Shown here piece by piece: positions 44,855 to 53,049 of a stretch of 64,000 nt of DNA (its first letter is position 1; each line of letters begins with the position of its first letter). The DNA is taken from positions 1-64,000 of the forward strand of contig JAKAHV010000007.1 in the NCBI GenBank assembly GCA_021825295.1. The letters are read 5' to 3'. Position numbers and translations under genes: made by a program. This stretch comes from Nitrospirota bacterium (GTDB taxonomy: Bacteria > Nitrospirota > Thermodesulfovibrionia > Thermodesulfovibrionales > JdFR-88). Below the pieces are notes generated by a model. The model searched no databases and was not told where the DNA came from. It was given only the letters and a program-made list of their open reading frames with translations.

Positions 44855-44890
44855 ATTTCTGGGGGTGGCGGCGAATGCCCCCTTTTTTTT
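44855..44890 (+). terminator. Possible terminator or attenuator between khpA and trmD
   Basis: GGGGG, 12 bases, CCCCC, then TTTTTTTT, in the 178-base gap where rimM would normally lie. The stem is short but GC only. It may lower or block readthrough into trmD-rplS. Confidence 0.55.
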
Positions 44891-44944
44891 ATTCCACCCA
44901 TGCAGGCGGCAGGCGAAAACTTCCCAGGCGGCGAACAAAGGACC

Positions 44945-44996
44945 GGAACCTGTCTGAAAATTGATTTTGAAGCGAAAGAGAGAAGAAAATGCGGCT
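44945..44996 (+). repeat. Decayed end of the 179-bp MITE-like family forming the trmD leader
   Basis: GGAACCTGTCTGAAAATTGATTTTGAAGCGAAAGAGAGAAGAAAATGCGGC-like sequence aligns with the first 50 bases of copy 3 (59548 onward) with about six mismatches. The trmD ATG lies at the position where the element reads ATC. The rest of the element is missing. Confidence 0.7.
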
Positions 44997-45738
44997 TGCC
45001 GTCATAACCCTCTTCCCGGAGGTCTTCCAGGCGTATATGGGGGTGGGAATCATGAGGCGCGCGGTGGAGAGGTCCCTGGTGGATTTTGAGGTCCTCCATT
45101 TGAGGGATTTCACCTCAGACAGGCACAGGACCGTGGATGATTATCCATACGGCGGCGGGCCGGGGATGGTAATGAAGCCGGAACCGGTGCACGAGGCCGT
45201 AAAACATGCGAAAAAAGACGGACTGCCCACGCTGACCATACTCTTAAGCCCGCAGGGCAGGCCCTTTACGCAGCAGATGGCAAAAGGGCTTTCGGAAGAG
45301 AAAAGGCGGCTTCTGTTCATCTGCGGCAGGTACGAGGGCATTGACGAGAGGGTAATACAGAGTCTCGTGGACGAGGAGATATCGATAGGGGATTATGTCC
45401 TGACTGGCGGAGAACTGCCGGCTTTGGTTATAATAGACGCCGTCGTGAGATTGCTGCCGGGGGCGCTTGGGGACGAAGACTCGCTCAGGGAGGAGTCTTT
45501 CTCCTGGGGTATCCTCGATTATCCCCATTACACGAGGCCGCCCGAATGGAACGGGATGGCGGTGCCGGAGGTCCTTCTGTCGGGCAACCACAGGCAGATT
45601 GTCCAGTGGCGCAGAAAAGAGGCTCTCAGGCGCACCTTGAGGAAAAGGCCGGAGCTTCTCCGGCTGGCGGGGCTCACCCCGGAAGATCATGAACTTATTC
45701 GCAAGATAAAGGAGGAAGACTATGAACCTGATAAATAG
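44989..45738 (+). CDS. trmD: tRNA (guanine(37)-N(1))-methyltransferase
   Basis: TrmD makes m1G37 in tRNAs reading CNN codons, using a SPOUT knot. Seen are [78 protein letters not shown] and [14 protein letters not shown]. 249 aa. The leader and start-codon region derive from a MITE end. The Shine-Dalgarno is a purine-rich AAGAGAGAAG. It overlaps rplS by 17 bases. Confidence 0.97.
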   Translation: MRLAVITLFPEVFQAYMGVGIMRRAVERSLVDFEVLHLRDFTSDRHRTVDDYPYGGGPGMVMKPEPVHEAVKHAKKDGLPTLTILLSPQGRPFTQQMAKGLSEEKRRLLFICGRYEGIDERVIQSLVDEEISIGDYVLTGGELPALVIIDAVVRLLPGALGDEDSLREESFSWGILDYPHYTRPPEWNGMAVPEVLLSGNHRQIVQWRRKEALRRTLRKRPELLRLAGLTPEDHELIRKIKEEDYEPDK

Positions 45739-46072
45739 TGTGGAGGAGGGGTACAGGCGGGAGGTCCCCCCTTTTAACGTCGGTGACACAATCCGCGTTT
45801 ATATGAAAGTCATAGAAGGCGACAAGGAAAGAATACAGCCTTTCGAGGGCACCGTCATAGCCAGAAAGGGCGGAGGCATCAGGGAGACCTTCATGGTCAG
45901 GAAGATATCCTTCGGGGTCGGCGTCGAGAGGATATTCCCAGTGCATTCCCCTTTTATCCAGGAGGTCAAGGTGGTCAGGCAGGGAGATGTCAAGCGGGCG
46001 AAACTCTATTACCTGAGGGAGAAAAAGGGCAAAGCCGCGAAGCTGAAGGAAAAGCAGCTTGTAAGGAAGTAA
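45722..46072 (+). CDS. rplS: 50S ribosomal protein L19
   Basis: A 116-aa bL19: [61 protein letters not shown] and [27 protein letters not shown] lies 8 bases before ATG, inside the end of trmD. A strong terminator follows. Confidence 0.97.
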   Translation: MNLINSVEEGYRREVPPFNVGDTIRVYMKVIEGDKERIQPFEGTVIARKGGGIRETFMVRKISFGVGVERIFPVHSPFIQEVKVVRQGDVKRAKLYYLREKKGKAAKLKEKQLVRK

Positions 46073-46094
46073 ACATAAGCTCTTTCAAGAATAC

Positions 46095-46132
46095 AAAAAA
46101 GGAAGGCGGGCGAGCCCGCCTTCCTTTTTTTT
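46095..46132 (+). terminator. Terminator after rplS
   Basis: GGAAGGCGGG and CCCGCCTTCC form a perfect 10-bp stem with a CGAG loop, flanked by AAAAAA and TTTTTTTT, so it may work in both directions. Confidence 0.93.
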
Positions 46133-46138
46133 CATTTT

Positions 46139-46231
46139 ACTGGCGCCTCAGCAACCCCTCTTCCCGTTTTTGGCGGGAGGTGGCTTTGTGCCATACGGTT
46201 TCCCGTATTTTACCTTTTATGAGGCGTCAGT
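46139..46231. repeat. 93-bp unit with inverted ends
   Basis: ACTGGCGCCTCA at the left end is matched by TGAGGCGTCAGT at the right (11 of 12 complementary). Only one copy is seen in the window. Confidence 0.35.
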
Positions 46232-46560
46232 TAATTATCTTCTATCACATGGTCCGCCCCTTGTCAAGACTATTGTCAAGCGGCTAGCGCCTCAGTTTGC
46301 CGGACGATGGCGATTTCGCTTTTTTGGGCTTTTTTCTGCCGCTGCATGGCCTCGCTCCGCTGCATCTCCGAAACTCGCCTTCGGGGCTGGCCCCTTCGGC
46401 TCAGACAGCCGGAGATGCGGCCGTTTCGCTTCGCCGGCATCGGCCACGAAAATAAGCCATGCCGCTCAATCTGCCATCTGCCCGGCCTGCATAGTCAAAC
46501 AGATGCATTACCGTCAAGCGCATTGTCAAGACCTCTCCTGTCAGGGGCAAAAAAGCGGCC
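46232..46560. other. Non-coding stretch with a large hairpin
   Basis: No credible gene is seen. GCTGCATCTCCG (46359-46370) pairs with CGGAGATGCGGC (46410-46421) except for one base. TTGTCAAGAC occurs near both 46260 and 46520. The overlapping ORFs on the plus strand lack ribosome sites and look random. It may be a decayed mobile element. Confidence 0.4.
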
Positions 46561-46821
46561 CTACCAGGTCTGGCCCACCCCGAGATCGACGTTTTCTTCC
46601 ATTGTATGGATCATGCGGGCTTCGGCTTCCTTAAGGGCCGTTTCCCTGTCGTCCGGAATTTCGACGAGCCATGTGTCTTCATCGGCACGGTTCAGTTCCG
46701 TCATGACGGCATCGTGGAGGTTCCGCGTGGTGAAATTCAGGATTTTGTCTTTCTTGGCCGTGATGCGCTCCTCTACTTCCCTCAGATACTTTTGACGGTA
46801 CTCGTTGACATCGATCTTCAT
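46561..46821 (-). CDS. Small hypothetical protein, helical
   Basis: An 86-aa charged protein (MKIDVNEYRQKYLREVEERI ... LHDAVMTELNRADEDTWLVEI ... EARMIHTMEENVDL) with no signal peptide. AAGGAGGG lies 5 bases before the ATG, an excellent ribosome site, which is the main support for its being real. I do not recognise a family. Confidence 0.6.
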   Translation of the reverse strand: MKIDVNEYRQKYLREVEERITAKKDKILNFTTRNLHDAVMTELNRADEDTWLVEIPDDRETALKEAEARMIHTMEENVDLGVGQTW

Positions 46822-47025
46822 AAGCCCTCCTTCTTTGAAGATTTCTGGGTTTCACTGCAAAAGTTTTTTTCCCGTTGCCCCGTTGTGCCGCTGCCCCCTT
46901 TCCTTCTGCAAGGAGTATAAGTGAAAATTTTTGACAATTCAAGCTCTATTATTTAAGATAATCGCCTGAATGGCAGCAGTATTGAGGGAGCCGCCCCGGG
47001 GCGGCCGGGACTATGGTGTAATCTG

Positions 47026-47880
47026 GTGAAATTGATGCGGGTTTTTGCGGCGGCGGCGGTCCTGTCGCTTATGGGCGCGGGACTGGCGCACGCCGCGGGG
47101 TCTTTTAATCCCGGCTCCGGCGACCTGGGCTTTACCCTGATGGCGGGCTATGACGCCAGTTACCTCGACTATGAAGAGAGGGATATGAACGGCGCCGTCC
47201 TGGACCGGGATTACGGCTACCTGAATGGCCTCTATGGCGAGGCGAGGTTTGAAGGCAGGATTGTATGGACGAGGCTGACCGCTGATCGTTCCTGGACAAA
47301 CAACGCGACATACGACGGGGCATTGCTGGACGGGACGCCGTCGAAATTTTCAACCAGGGAGAGGATCAGCCTGTACGAAGGCGACATCGGCGCCAAGGTT
47401 TTAAACGCCGGAACCAGCACCCTTGCGCCCTATCTGGGCGTCGGCCGCAGAATATGGTGGAGGGGAGCCGATATCCTGCCGGATTATATTGAAAAATATT
47501 CCTGGTACTTCGGCGCGATAGGGCTCAATTATGTCTGGAGGGTAGGCAGGCTTACGGTAGGGGCGGACATAGCCGTCCATATCCCCTTCAATATGAGGAT
47601 GACCACCAACAAGGCCGGGTTGTTTGACGAGACCACATTCAAGCTGAAAAAGAGAGTGGGGTTTGAAGCCCGGTTGCCGTTTACCTATAATATTTACAGG
47701 AGGCTTGCAAGTCCGGATAAGATATTCATTTTCATGACACCCTATTATCAGTACTGGCCGATCGGGGCCAGCGCCCCGATGGCGCTGACAGGAGACGTGG
47801 CCCCCCGGGAAGTCGACTACGAGCCCGACAGCAGGACCGATTTATACGGGGCCGATATGGGCCTGGGGGTGAATTTTTAA
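47026..47880 (+). CDS. Outer-membrane beta-barrel protein, paralogue 1
   Basis: The signal peptide (LMRVFAAAAVLSLMGAGLAHAAG) is followed by amphipathic strands: LGFTLMAGYDASYLDYEER, DYGYLNGLYGEARFEGRIVW, LAPYLGVGRRIWWRGADILPDYIEKYSWYFGAIGLNYVWRV, and the C-terminal TDLYGADMGLGVNF ending in Phe. The overall plan is a small (about 260-aa) beta-barrel. It is about 60% like the next gene by eye and is separated from it by a MITE copy. It starts GTG without an obvious Shine-Dalgarno. No function known. Confidence 0.75.
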   Translation: MKLMRVFAAAAVLSLMGAGLAHAAGSFNPGSGDLGFTLMAGYDASYLDYEERDMNGAVLDRDYGYLNGLYGEARFEGRIVWTRLTADRSWTNNATYDGALLDGTPSKFSTRERISLYEGDIGAKVLNAGTSTLAPYLGVGRRIWWRGADILPDYIEKYSWYFGAIGLNYVWRVGRLTVGADIAVHIPFNMRMTTNKAGLFDETTFKLKKRVGFEARLPFTYNIYRRLASPDKIFIFMTPYYQYWPIGASAPMALTGDVAPREVDYEPDSRTDLYGADMGLGVNF

Positions 47881-47916
47881 TTTCTGATCCCCCGCTATTA
47901 TTCCATCCCCCTGCTT

Positions 47917-48095
47917 AGAACCTATCTCAAAATCGCTTCTGGCTGCAAGAGGCTGAAATCGTGGCATACGGCGTCGCCAAGAGAAAATCGTCCTCAACGC
48001 AACGTTGTTGCGCCTCCGGGCGATTTTCCCTTTTCTCCTTGTCTGCCTCGATTTCCACTCTCTTTCGCTTCAAAATCAATTTTGAGATAGGTTCT
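47917..48095 (+). repeat. 179-bp MITE-like element, copy 2
   Basis: AGAACCTATCTCAAAATCG at the left and CAATTTTGAGATAGGTTCT at the right bound an interior very similar to copy 1 and in the same orientation. It lies between the two paralogous barrel genes, 37 bases after the first stop. Confidence 0.9.
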
Positions 48096-48243
48096 CTGCT
48101 CAAAAGAGTTTGTAATTCAGTAATAAAGGTGAAAATTTCTTGAAAATTCAAGCCCTGTTGTTTAAGATAGGCAGCCAAATGGCCGATTAAGATAAGCAGG
48201 GTCAAATCAGTTGCGGGGACCGGACGAAGGAGGATTTAAACTT

Positions 48244-49095
48244 GTGAAACTGATGCGGGTTTTGGCAGCGGCGGCGGTCCTGTCGTTTATGGGGGCCGGC
48301 GCGGCGCAGGCGGCCGGCTCCCTGAATCCGGGCTCCGGCAATCTGGGTTTTACCATGATGGTGGGCTATAACGCGAGTTATATCGATTACAAGGAAACGG
48401 CTGAATACAGGGGGGCCATTGACCGTGATTACGGCTACTTAAACGGCATCGACGCGGAGATAAGGTTTGAAAGCGGGCTCGTCTGGACGAGGTTCGCCGC
48501 GGATTACTCCTGGACGCATAATTCGACATATGACGGCGCATTATGGGACGGCACGCCAGTCAAGGCCTCCAACCATGAAAGGATCAACCTGTATGAAGGC
48601 GACATCGGCTTCAAGGCCCTGAATGTCAAGACCAGCACGCTGACGCCGTATGTGGGTATCGGCTACAGGCTCTGGCACAGGGGAATGGACGAGCCCCCGA
48701 ATTATATCGAGAAATATTCCTGGTATTTCGCGGCCATAGGCATAAATTATGTCTGGAGGATCGACAGGTCGACTTTCGGGCTGGATGTTGCGGCCCATAT
48801 TCCTTTTGACATGAAGCTGGCTACTAATTTCGCCGGGCAGGCGCCCGAGTTTTCTGGAAATCTGAAAAAGAGAGTGGGGTTTGAGGTCCGGCTGCCCTTC
48901 ACTTATGATTTTTGCAGAAATCGGGCGAATTCACGCAGGGCCTTCCTCTTCCTTACCCCGTATTACCAGTACTGGGCAATCGGGGCCAGTGAGCCGGTGA
49001 CGATAAACCTGGCCGGGACGCCGACACCCGTCATGGAGCCTGACAGCAGGACGGACATATATGGCGCAGACGCGGGCGCGGGGGTGAATTTTTAA
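48244..49095 (+). CDS. Outer-membrane beta-barrel protein, paralogue 2
   Basis: It has the same plan as the preceding barrel: signal peptide (LMRVLAAAAVLSFMGAGAAQAAG), GSGNLGFTMMVGYNASYIDYKE, RDYGYLNGIDAEIRFESGLVWTRF, LTPYVGIGYRLWHRGMDEPPNYIEKYSWYFAAIGINYVWRI, and C-terminal TDIYGADAGAGVNF. I choose GTG 48244 because GGAGG sits 10 bases upstream and it aligns with paralogue 1; the track start at 48211 adds 11 residues. The product is probably exported and inserted in the outer membrane. Confidence 0.78.
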   Translation: MKLMRVLAAAAVLSFMGAGAAQAAGSLNPGSGNLGFTMMVGYNASYIDYKETAEYRGAIDRDYGYLNGIDAEIRFESGLVWTRFAADYSWTHNSTYDGALWDGTPVKASNHERINLYEGDIGFKALNVKTSTLTPYVGIGYRLWHRGMDEPPNYIEKYSWYFAAIGINYVWRIDRSTFGLDVAAHIPFDMKLATNFAGQAPEFSGNLKKRVGFEVRLPFTYDFCRNRANSRRAFLFLTPYYQYWAIGASEPVTINLAGTPTPVMEPDSRTDIYGADAGAGVNF

Positions 49096-49225
49096 TTTCC
49101 GGCCTTTTGTCCTATCGTTCTTCCAGCCCTTTTGTTTATTGCCTGAAAGGGTTTATAATAAGGCGTGGGGGTCTTTTTAATAAGACTTTAGTTCAAAACG
49201 CCAGGGAATAGGGAAGGAGGCGCGC

Positions 49226-49426
49226 ATGTTTGAAGGCCTGTTCCAGCCGGTGCATCTGATTCTGGTGCTGCTGATAGTGCTTCTGATCTTCGGTCCGGGT
49301 AAGTTGCCGCAGATCGGGGCGGGGCTCGGCAAGAGCATCAGGGATTTCAAGAAGGCCTTGCAGGGCAAGGACGAAATCGAGCTCAAACCCGAGCCGGAAG
49401 ACAAGAAGACAGAGGAAAAGAAGTAA
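49226..49426 (+). CDS. tatA: Sec-independent translocase protein TatA/E
   Basis: A 66-aa protein with one N-terminal membrane helix (PVHLILVLLIVLLIF), the FGPGKLPQIGAGLGKSIRDFKKAL hinge and amphipathic helix that define TatA, and a charged Glu/Lys tail. TatA forms the pore part of the twin-arginine translocon. It starts ATG with GGAGG about 7 bases upstream. It is encoded alone, without tatB or tatC nearby. Confidence 0.93.
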   Translation: MFEGLFQPVHLILVLLIVLLIFGPGKLPQIGAGLGKSIRDFKKALQGKDEIELKPEPEDKKTEEKK

Positions 49427-49427
49427 G

Positions 49428-49964
49428 CTAACTCTCCATATCTGTCTCGATATCGAGTGTAATTGAGACTTCCTTTGCCGCCATCAGGCCGCCATTAACC
49501 GGCAGGTTCCCCCAGGTCATACCGAAATCCTCCCGGTTTATCACGGCCGCCCCTGTAAAACCGAGACTCGTTTCTCCGCCGATGGATTCCGGCAATTTGA
49601 CCGGTCCCGAATACTCGCTCCAGACAGTGACCGGACGTGTCACGCCGTGCAGCGTCAGCTCCCCCGTTACGCGGATGCGGTTGCCCCCCAGCGGTTCGGC
49701 CTTGGTGCTTTTGAAGACGATCTTTGGGTGCCTGGCAGCGTCAAGGAAATCGGGAGCAAGCAGGTGCTCGTCCCTTTTTTTAACACCTGTCTGCACGGTC
49801 GAGACGTCTATCTCCGCCTGGACGGAAAGGCCGCCGGGGTCCGCGGGGTCGAAGGATATCGCGCCGGTCATCCCGCTCATGATACCCCTGATGTTTGCCA
49901 GCATCAGGTATTTGATCGAAAAGGCCGCAATCGAATGATCGGAATCTATTACCCACCTGGACAT
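49428..49964 (-). CDS. YceI-family lipocalin-like protein
   Basis: A 178-aa YceI domain: WVIDSDHSIAAFSIKYLMLANIRGIMSGMTGAISFD, the KKRDEHLLAPDFLDAARHPKIVFKST block, GELTLHGVTRPVTV and FGMTWGNLPVNGGLMAAKEVSITLDIE. YceI proteins bind isoprenoid-like lipids such as polyprenyl chains. No signal peptide is visible, so it may be cytoplasmic. It ends one base from the convergent tatA stop. Confidence 0.9.
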   Translation of the reverse strand: MSRWVIDSDHSIAAFSIKYLMLANIRGIMSGMTGAISFDPADPGGLSVQAEIDVSTVQTGVKKRDEHLLAPDFLDAARHPKIVFKSTKAEPLGGNRIRVTGELTLHGVTRPVTVWSEYSGPVKLPESIGGETSLGFTGAAVINREDFGMTWGNLPVNGGLMAAKEVSITLDIETDMES

Positions 49965-50134
49965 GCTACCTGCCTCCGTCTCATGTTTACGGCATTTGAT
50001 TCAAAGTATATCAGCTTTGCGCGGTTAGACAAGGGAGTTTTGCCGGGATATAATTTTTACTGGCCGCAGGGAAAGTGAAAGTCTCTTTGGGAGGGCAAAA
50101 TGTTCACAGACAAGACAGGCGAAGGAGGGCCGAA

Positions 50135-50629
50135 ATGCTTACGGACAAGACGGGGCTTCTGGAGGCCATGATCGAGGTGTACACGATGGAGAAGGGCACC
50201 CGCGAGTTCTATGAGCGCGCCGCCGGGGCGGCATATGAGGAGGTCACGAAGCGGGCCTTCCGGGAGCTTGCCCAGTGGGAAGGGGAGCACATGGGTTATA
50301 TCCAGTACCTCTACCAGGCGATAATGGAGGACCGGGAGCTGACCAGCTTCGAGGAGTTCAGGCAGAAGGCAAGGCCCGAGGCGCTCGAAGGTGGCATCCC
50401 GGTGGGGCAGACCGAGAATTGGCTGCAGGAGTACACATTCATAGACGAACTTGGGGCACTCATCGTGGCCCTGAAGATGGAGGCCAGGTCGTTCGCCTTT
50501 TACGACGAGATCGGGAAGAAGACGAAGGACCCGTCGGTAAAGGTCCTGATGGACGAGCTTAAGCGCTGGGAGGAAGGACATATAAAATACCTGAAGGACC
50601 TGCGCATGAAGATGGATGAGACCTCTTGA
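50135..50629 (+). CDS. Ferritin-like (rubrerythrin-type) diiron-domain protein
   Basis: A four-helix bundle protein of 164 aa: helix 1 IEVYTMEKGTREFYERAAGAA, helix 2 RAFRELAQWEGEHMGYIQYLYQ, helix 3 LIVALKMEARSFAFYDEIGKKT, helix 4 VLMDELKRWEEGHIKYLKDL. Two E and ExxH-type metal ligands (EGEH, EEGH) are present. No rubredoxin domain follows. Likely role is iron handling or oxidative-stress defence. I choose ATG 50135 because GGAGGG lies 6 bases upstream, rather than 50075 in the track. The start region is duplicated just upstream. Confidence 0.82.
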   Translation: MLTDKTGLLEAMIEVYTMEKGTREFYERAAGAAYEEVTKRAFRELAQWEGEHMGYIQYLYQAIMEDRELTSFEEFRQKARPEALEGGIPVGQTENWLQEYTFIDELGALIVALKMEARSFAFYDEIGKKTKDPSVKVLMDELKRWEEGHIKYLKDLRMKMDETS

Positions 50630-50666
50630 AGTACCTCCTCCGCCCGCGGATAAAACCGGGCCTGCA

Positions 50667-50682
50667 TCAGATTTGCGGGGCA
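50667..50682. repeat. REP-like half-site
   Basis: TCAGATTTGCGGGGCA matches the arms of the repeat at 26006-26064 and 8971-8999. Confidence 0.45.
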
Positions 50683-50690
50683 ACCAAAAC

Positions 50691-50720
50691 TTGCCATGGG
50701 GTCTGGCGAGCGGATATAAT
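50691..50720 (+). promoter_or_regulatory. Predicted sigma-70 promoter of hisD
   Basis: TTGCCA (50691-50696), 18-base spacer, perfect TATAAT (50715-50720), 35 bases before the hisD ATG. Confidence 0.65.
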
Positions 50721-50755
50721 GGAAAAACCCTGAAATTCCAAGCCGAAAGGCCGCA

Positions 50756-52042
50756 ATGAAAATTCTGAAGACAAAAAAAGAGGTGGACGGTTTCCTGCTT
50801 AGGCTGAGGAAGCGGGGCCGTGGCGTTGACGAAAAAGTGGTTTCAGACGTCGGCAGGATCCTCGGGGAAGTTCAAAGGCACGGGGATGCGGCGCTGAAAA
50901 AACTCACTCGCCGGCTGGACGGCCATGAGAGGATAAAACCCTCCGGGAGGTTTATGGACCGCCTGGCGGCCGGGGCGGACAGGGAGTTGGTCCGGGCGCT
51001 TGAATTTTCGGCCGGGCGGATACGCGCGTTTCATGAAAGGCAGCTCCAGAAATCCTGGTTTTTCGAGGATGGCGGCGCCAGGCTCGGTCAGGTGATAAGG
51101 CCTCTTGAGCGCGTTGGTGTTTACGTGCCGGGCGGAAAGGCATCTTATCCTTCGAGCGTGCTTATGAACGTCATCCCGGCCCAGGTGGCCGGCGTCAGGG
51201 AGATAGCGGTTGCCGTCCCATCGCCCGGCGGCCTGTCCAATCCGGCCGTCATGGCGGCCGTCCGAATGCTGGGGATCAGTGAGGTCTATTCCATCGGCGG
51301 GGCGCAGGCCGTTGCCGCCTTTGCCTACGGCACTCGTACGATAAGAAAGGTTGACAAGATAGTCGGCCCCGGAAACATTTATGTGGCGATGGCCAAGAAG
51401 CTGGTCTTTGGCGAGGTGGACATAGACATGATAGCGGGCCCGAGCGAGATACTCATTATCGCGGACTTCTCCGCCCGGCCCGATTTCATCGCCGCCGACA
51501 TGCTGAGCCAGGCGGAGCACGACGAGCTTGCAAGCCCGGTGCTGGTGACGGACTCCGGAGCGTTGGCCCTTAAAGTGACTGACGAGCTGAAAAAACAGCT
51601 CGATGGCCTTTCAAGAAGGCGCGTGGCCCGGGAGTCCCTGCGCAAGTGGGGAGCGGTAATCCTCACAAGGGACATGGAGGAGGCGGTGAGAATCGCCAAC
51701 CTCATAGCCCCCGAGCATCTTGAGATAATGACCCGGAAACCGGGGCAGGTATCGGAAAAGATCAGAAACGCCGGAGCGGTCTTCCTCGGGGATTTCAGCC
51801 CCGAGCCCCTGGGCGACTATGCCGCCGGTCCAAACCATGTGCTGCCCACCGGCGGGACCGCCCGTTTCTTCTCTCCGCTTGGCGTCTACGATTTTCTGAA
51901 ACATACAAGCTATCTGAGATTCTCCAGGCGGGGTTTCGCGGAAATCGCCCCCGCCGCCCGGACGATCGCGGAGGCCGAGGGCCTCACGGCCCACGCGAGA
52001 TCGGTGGCAATAAGACAAAAGAAAAAAATCATCCTCCCCTAA
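50756..52042 (+). CDS. hisD: Histidinol dehydrogenase
   Basis: HisD oxidises histidinol to histidine (zinc and NAD dependent). Seen are VGVYVPGGKASYPSSVLMNVIPAQVAGV, GGAQAVAAFAYGT, KIVGPGNIYVAMAKKLVFGEVDIDMIAGPSE, AADMLSQAEHDELA (zinc ligands), NLIAPEHLEIM, and the C-terminal GPNHVLPTGGTARFFSPLGVYDFLK. 428 aa. It stands alone with its own promoter, away from other his genes. Confidence 0.97.
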   Translation: MKILKTKKEVDGFLLRLRKRGRGVDEKVVSDVGRILGEVQRHGDAALKKLTRRLDGHERIKPSGRFMDRLAAGADRELVRALEFSAGRIRAFHERQLQKSWFFEDGGARLGQVIRPLERVGVYVPGGKASYPSSVLMNVIPAQVAGVREIAVAVPSPGGLSNPAVMAAVRMLGISEVYSIGGAQAVAAFAYGTRTIRKVDKIVGPGNIYVAMAKKLVFGEVDIDMIAGPSEILIIADFSARPDFIAADMLSQAEHDELASPVLVTDSGALALKVTDELKKQLDGLSRRRVARESLRKWGAVILTRDMEEAVRIANLIAPEHLEIMTRKPGQVSEKIRNAGAVFLGDFSPEPLGDYAAGPNHVLPTGGTARFFSPLGVYDFLKHTSYLRFSRRGFAEIAPAARTIAEAEGLTAHARSVAIRQKKKIILP

Positions 52043-52112
52043 CCCCCTCCCCTTTGGGAGGGGGTTTAACAAAAAGCCTTTTGTTAAACCCTCTCCCTAA
52101 AAAGGGAGAGGG
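52041..52112. terminator. Three nested/adjacent perfect palindromes (bidirectional terminator/repeat)
   Basis: AACCCCCTCCC-CTTT-GGGAGGGGGTT, then GTTTAACAAAA-AGCC-TTTTGTTAAAC, then CCCTCTCCCT-AAAA-AGGGAGAGGG, each sharing its end with the next. They lie between the convergent hisD and the 52137 gene and probably act as terminators. Confidence 0.6.
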
Positions 52113-52136
52113 TTGGGAGAGGGTGTATCTGAGCCA

Positions 52137-53027
52137 CTAATAGCCCGGCGCAGAGATGTTCACGCCGGAGGTCGGGCCGTTTATGATCAGGGGACAAAGG
52201 GCGTAAAAAAAGTGTTTTCTATAGCCAGTGGTATAGGCCGTGCAAGTGGTATACCCGCCCGGGAACGTCCGGTCCCACCTGTCGGCGCACCCATTTGGAC
52301 TGGGGCACGCATAGACATAGTAGGTCCCGGTGCCGGGCAGGTCTATGGTGTAGTTGCCGTTTGAGTCCGTGAGCTGTTCCGCGGGATACTGGGGGGAGTA
52401 AGCGGTATTTTGCACATTGGCCCCATAGCTATAATTATAGAATTTCCACAAGGTGGCCCCGCACTGGTTGCTGTGCAGTTTCGCGTCCGTGCAGGGCTCC
52501 GGGGTGGCCTTCACGAACCATCCCGCCAGCGGGGCGCCGCTTGTGCCCCCCTTGATCGTACCCGTAATCGTTACTAACTGGCTGAAAGGATGCGCGTATA
52601 TGGTCCCCAGGTATATCACCGAGCCGTCGGTGACTGTAACGCTCGGGGAATTGCCGGCCAGATGCCACGTATAGTCCCCCGGCCTGGGCGCGCCGTATTC
52701 CTGCCAGGAGGCCGGGACAACAGTCAGCGGCGCCCTGCGGGTGATGCGGATGCGATAGGTGCCGTCCGGCACGCTCACCGAAATGCTTCCGCTGGCGTCG
52801 GTAGGGCCCAATATGTACTGGGCGTTTCTGAAATACTTTCCCATTATCGGATTTATGTTCGATGCGTCATGCAGGTAGACATATGCGTGATCCAGGGGCT
52901 GGTTCACCCCGCTTCCGTTATAGAGAAAAGTCCCTGTAATGGTGCCGTTTGCCATCGCGGACACGGCGGAAAAGCAAAAGGCCGCGGCGAGCGCAAGGAA
53001 GGCAAAAAAGCAAAGATATTTTTTCAT
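52137..53027 (-). CDS. Secreted protein of unknown function, short form (unit 2)
   Basis: A signal peptide (KKYLCFFAFLALAAAFCFSAVSAMA) is followed by a carboxypeptidase-regulatory-like beta domain (ITGTFLYNGSGVNQPLDHAYVYL), LGPTDASGSISVSVPDGTYRIRITRR, and a second beta domain (ITGTIKGGTSGAPLAGWFVKATPEPC). The tail has several cysteines and ends with NGPTSGVNISAPGY. It is a near copy of 54945-55838 and shares its layout with the C-terminal half of the NHL protein upstream. 296 aa. No function assigned. Confidence 0.78.
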   Translation of the reverse strand: MKKYLCFFAFLALAAAFCFSAVSAMANGTITGTFLYNGSGVNQPLDHAYVYLHDASNINPIMGKYFRNAQYILGPTDASGSISVSVPDGTYRIRITRRAPLTVVPASWQEYGAPRPGDYTWHLAGNSPSVTVTDGSVIYLGTIYAHPFSQLVTITGTIKGGTSGAPLAGWFVKATPEPCTDAKLHSNQCGATLWKFYNYSYGANVQNTAYSPQYPAEQLTDSNGNYTIDLPGTGTYYVYACPSPNGCADRWDRTFPGGYTTCTAYTTGYRKHFFYALCPLIINGPTSGVNISAPGY

Positions 53028-53049
53028 ATGTTATCTCTCCTCCCCCTCG

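Noticed and set aside
52041-52112. CRISPR-like array after hisD
   Set aside because: Three different palindromes with no repeated unit or spacers; they act as terminator-type hairpins.
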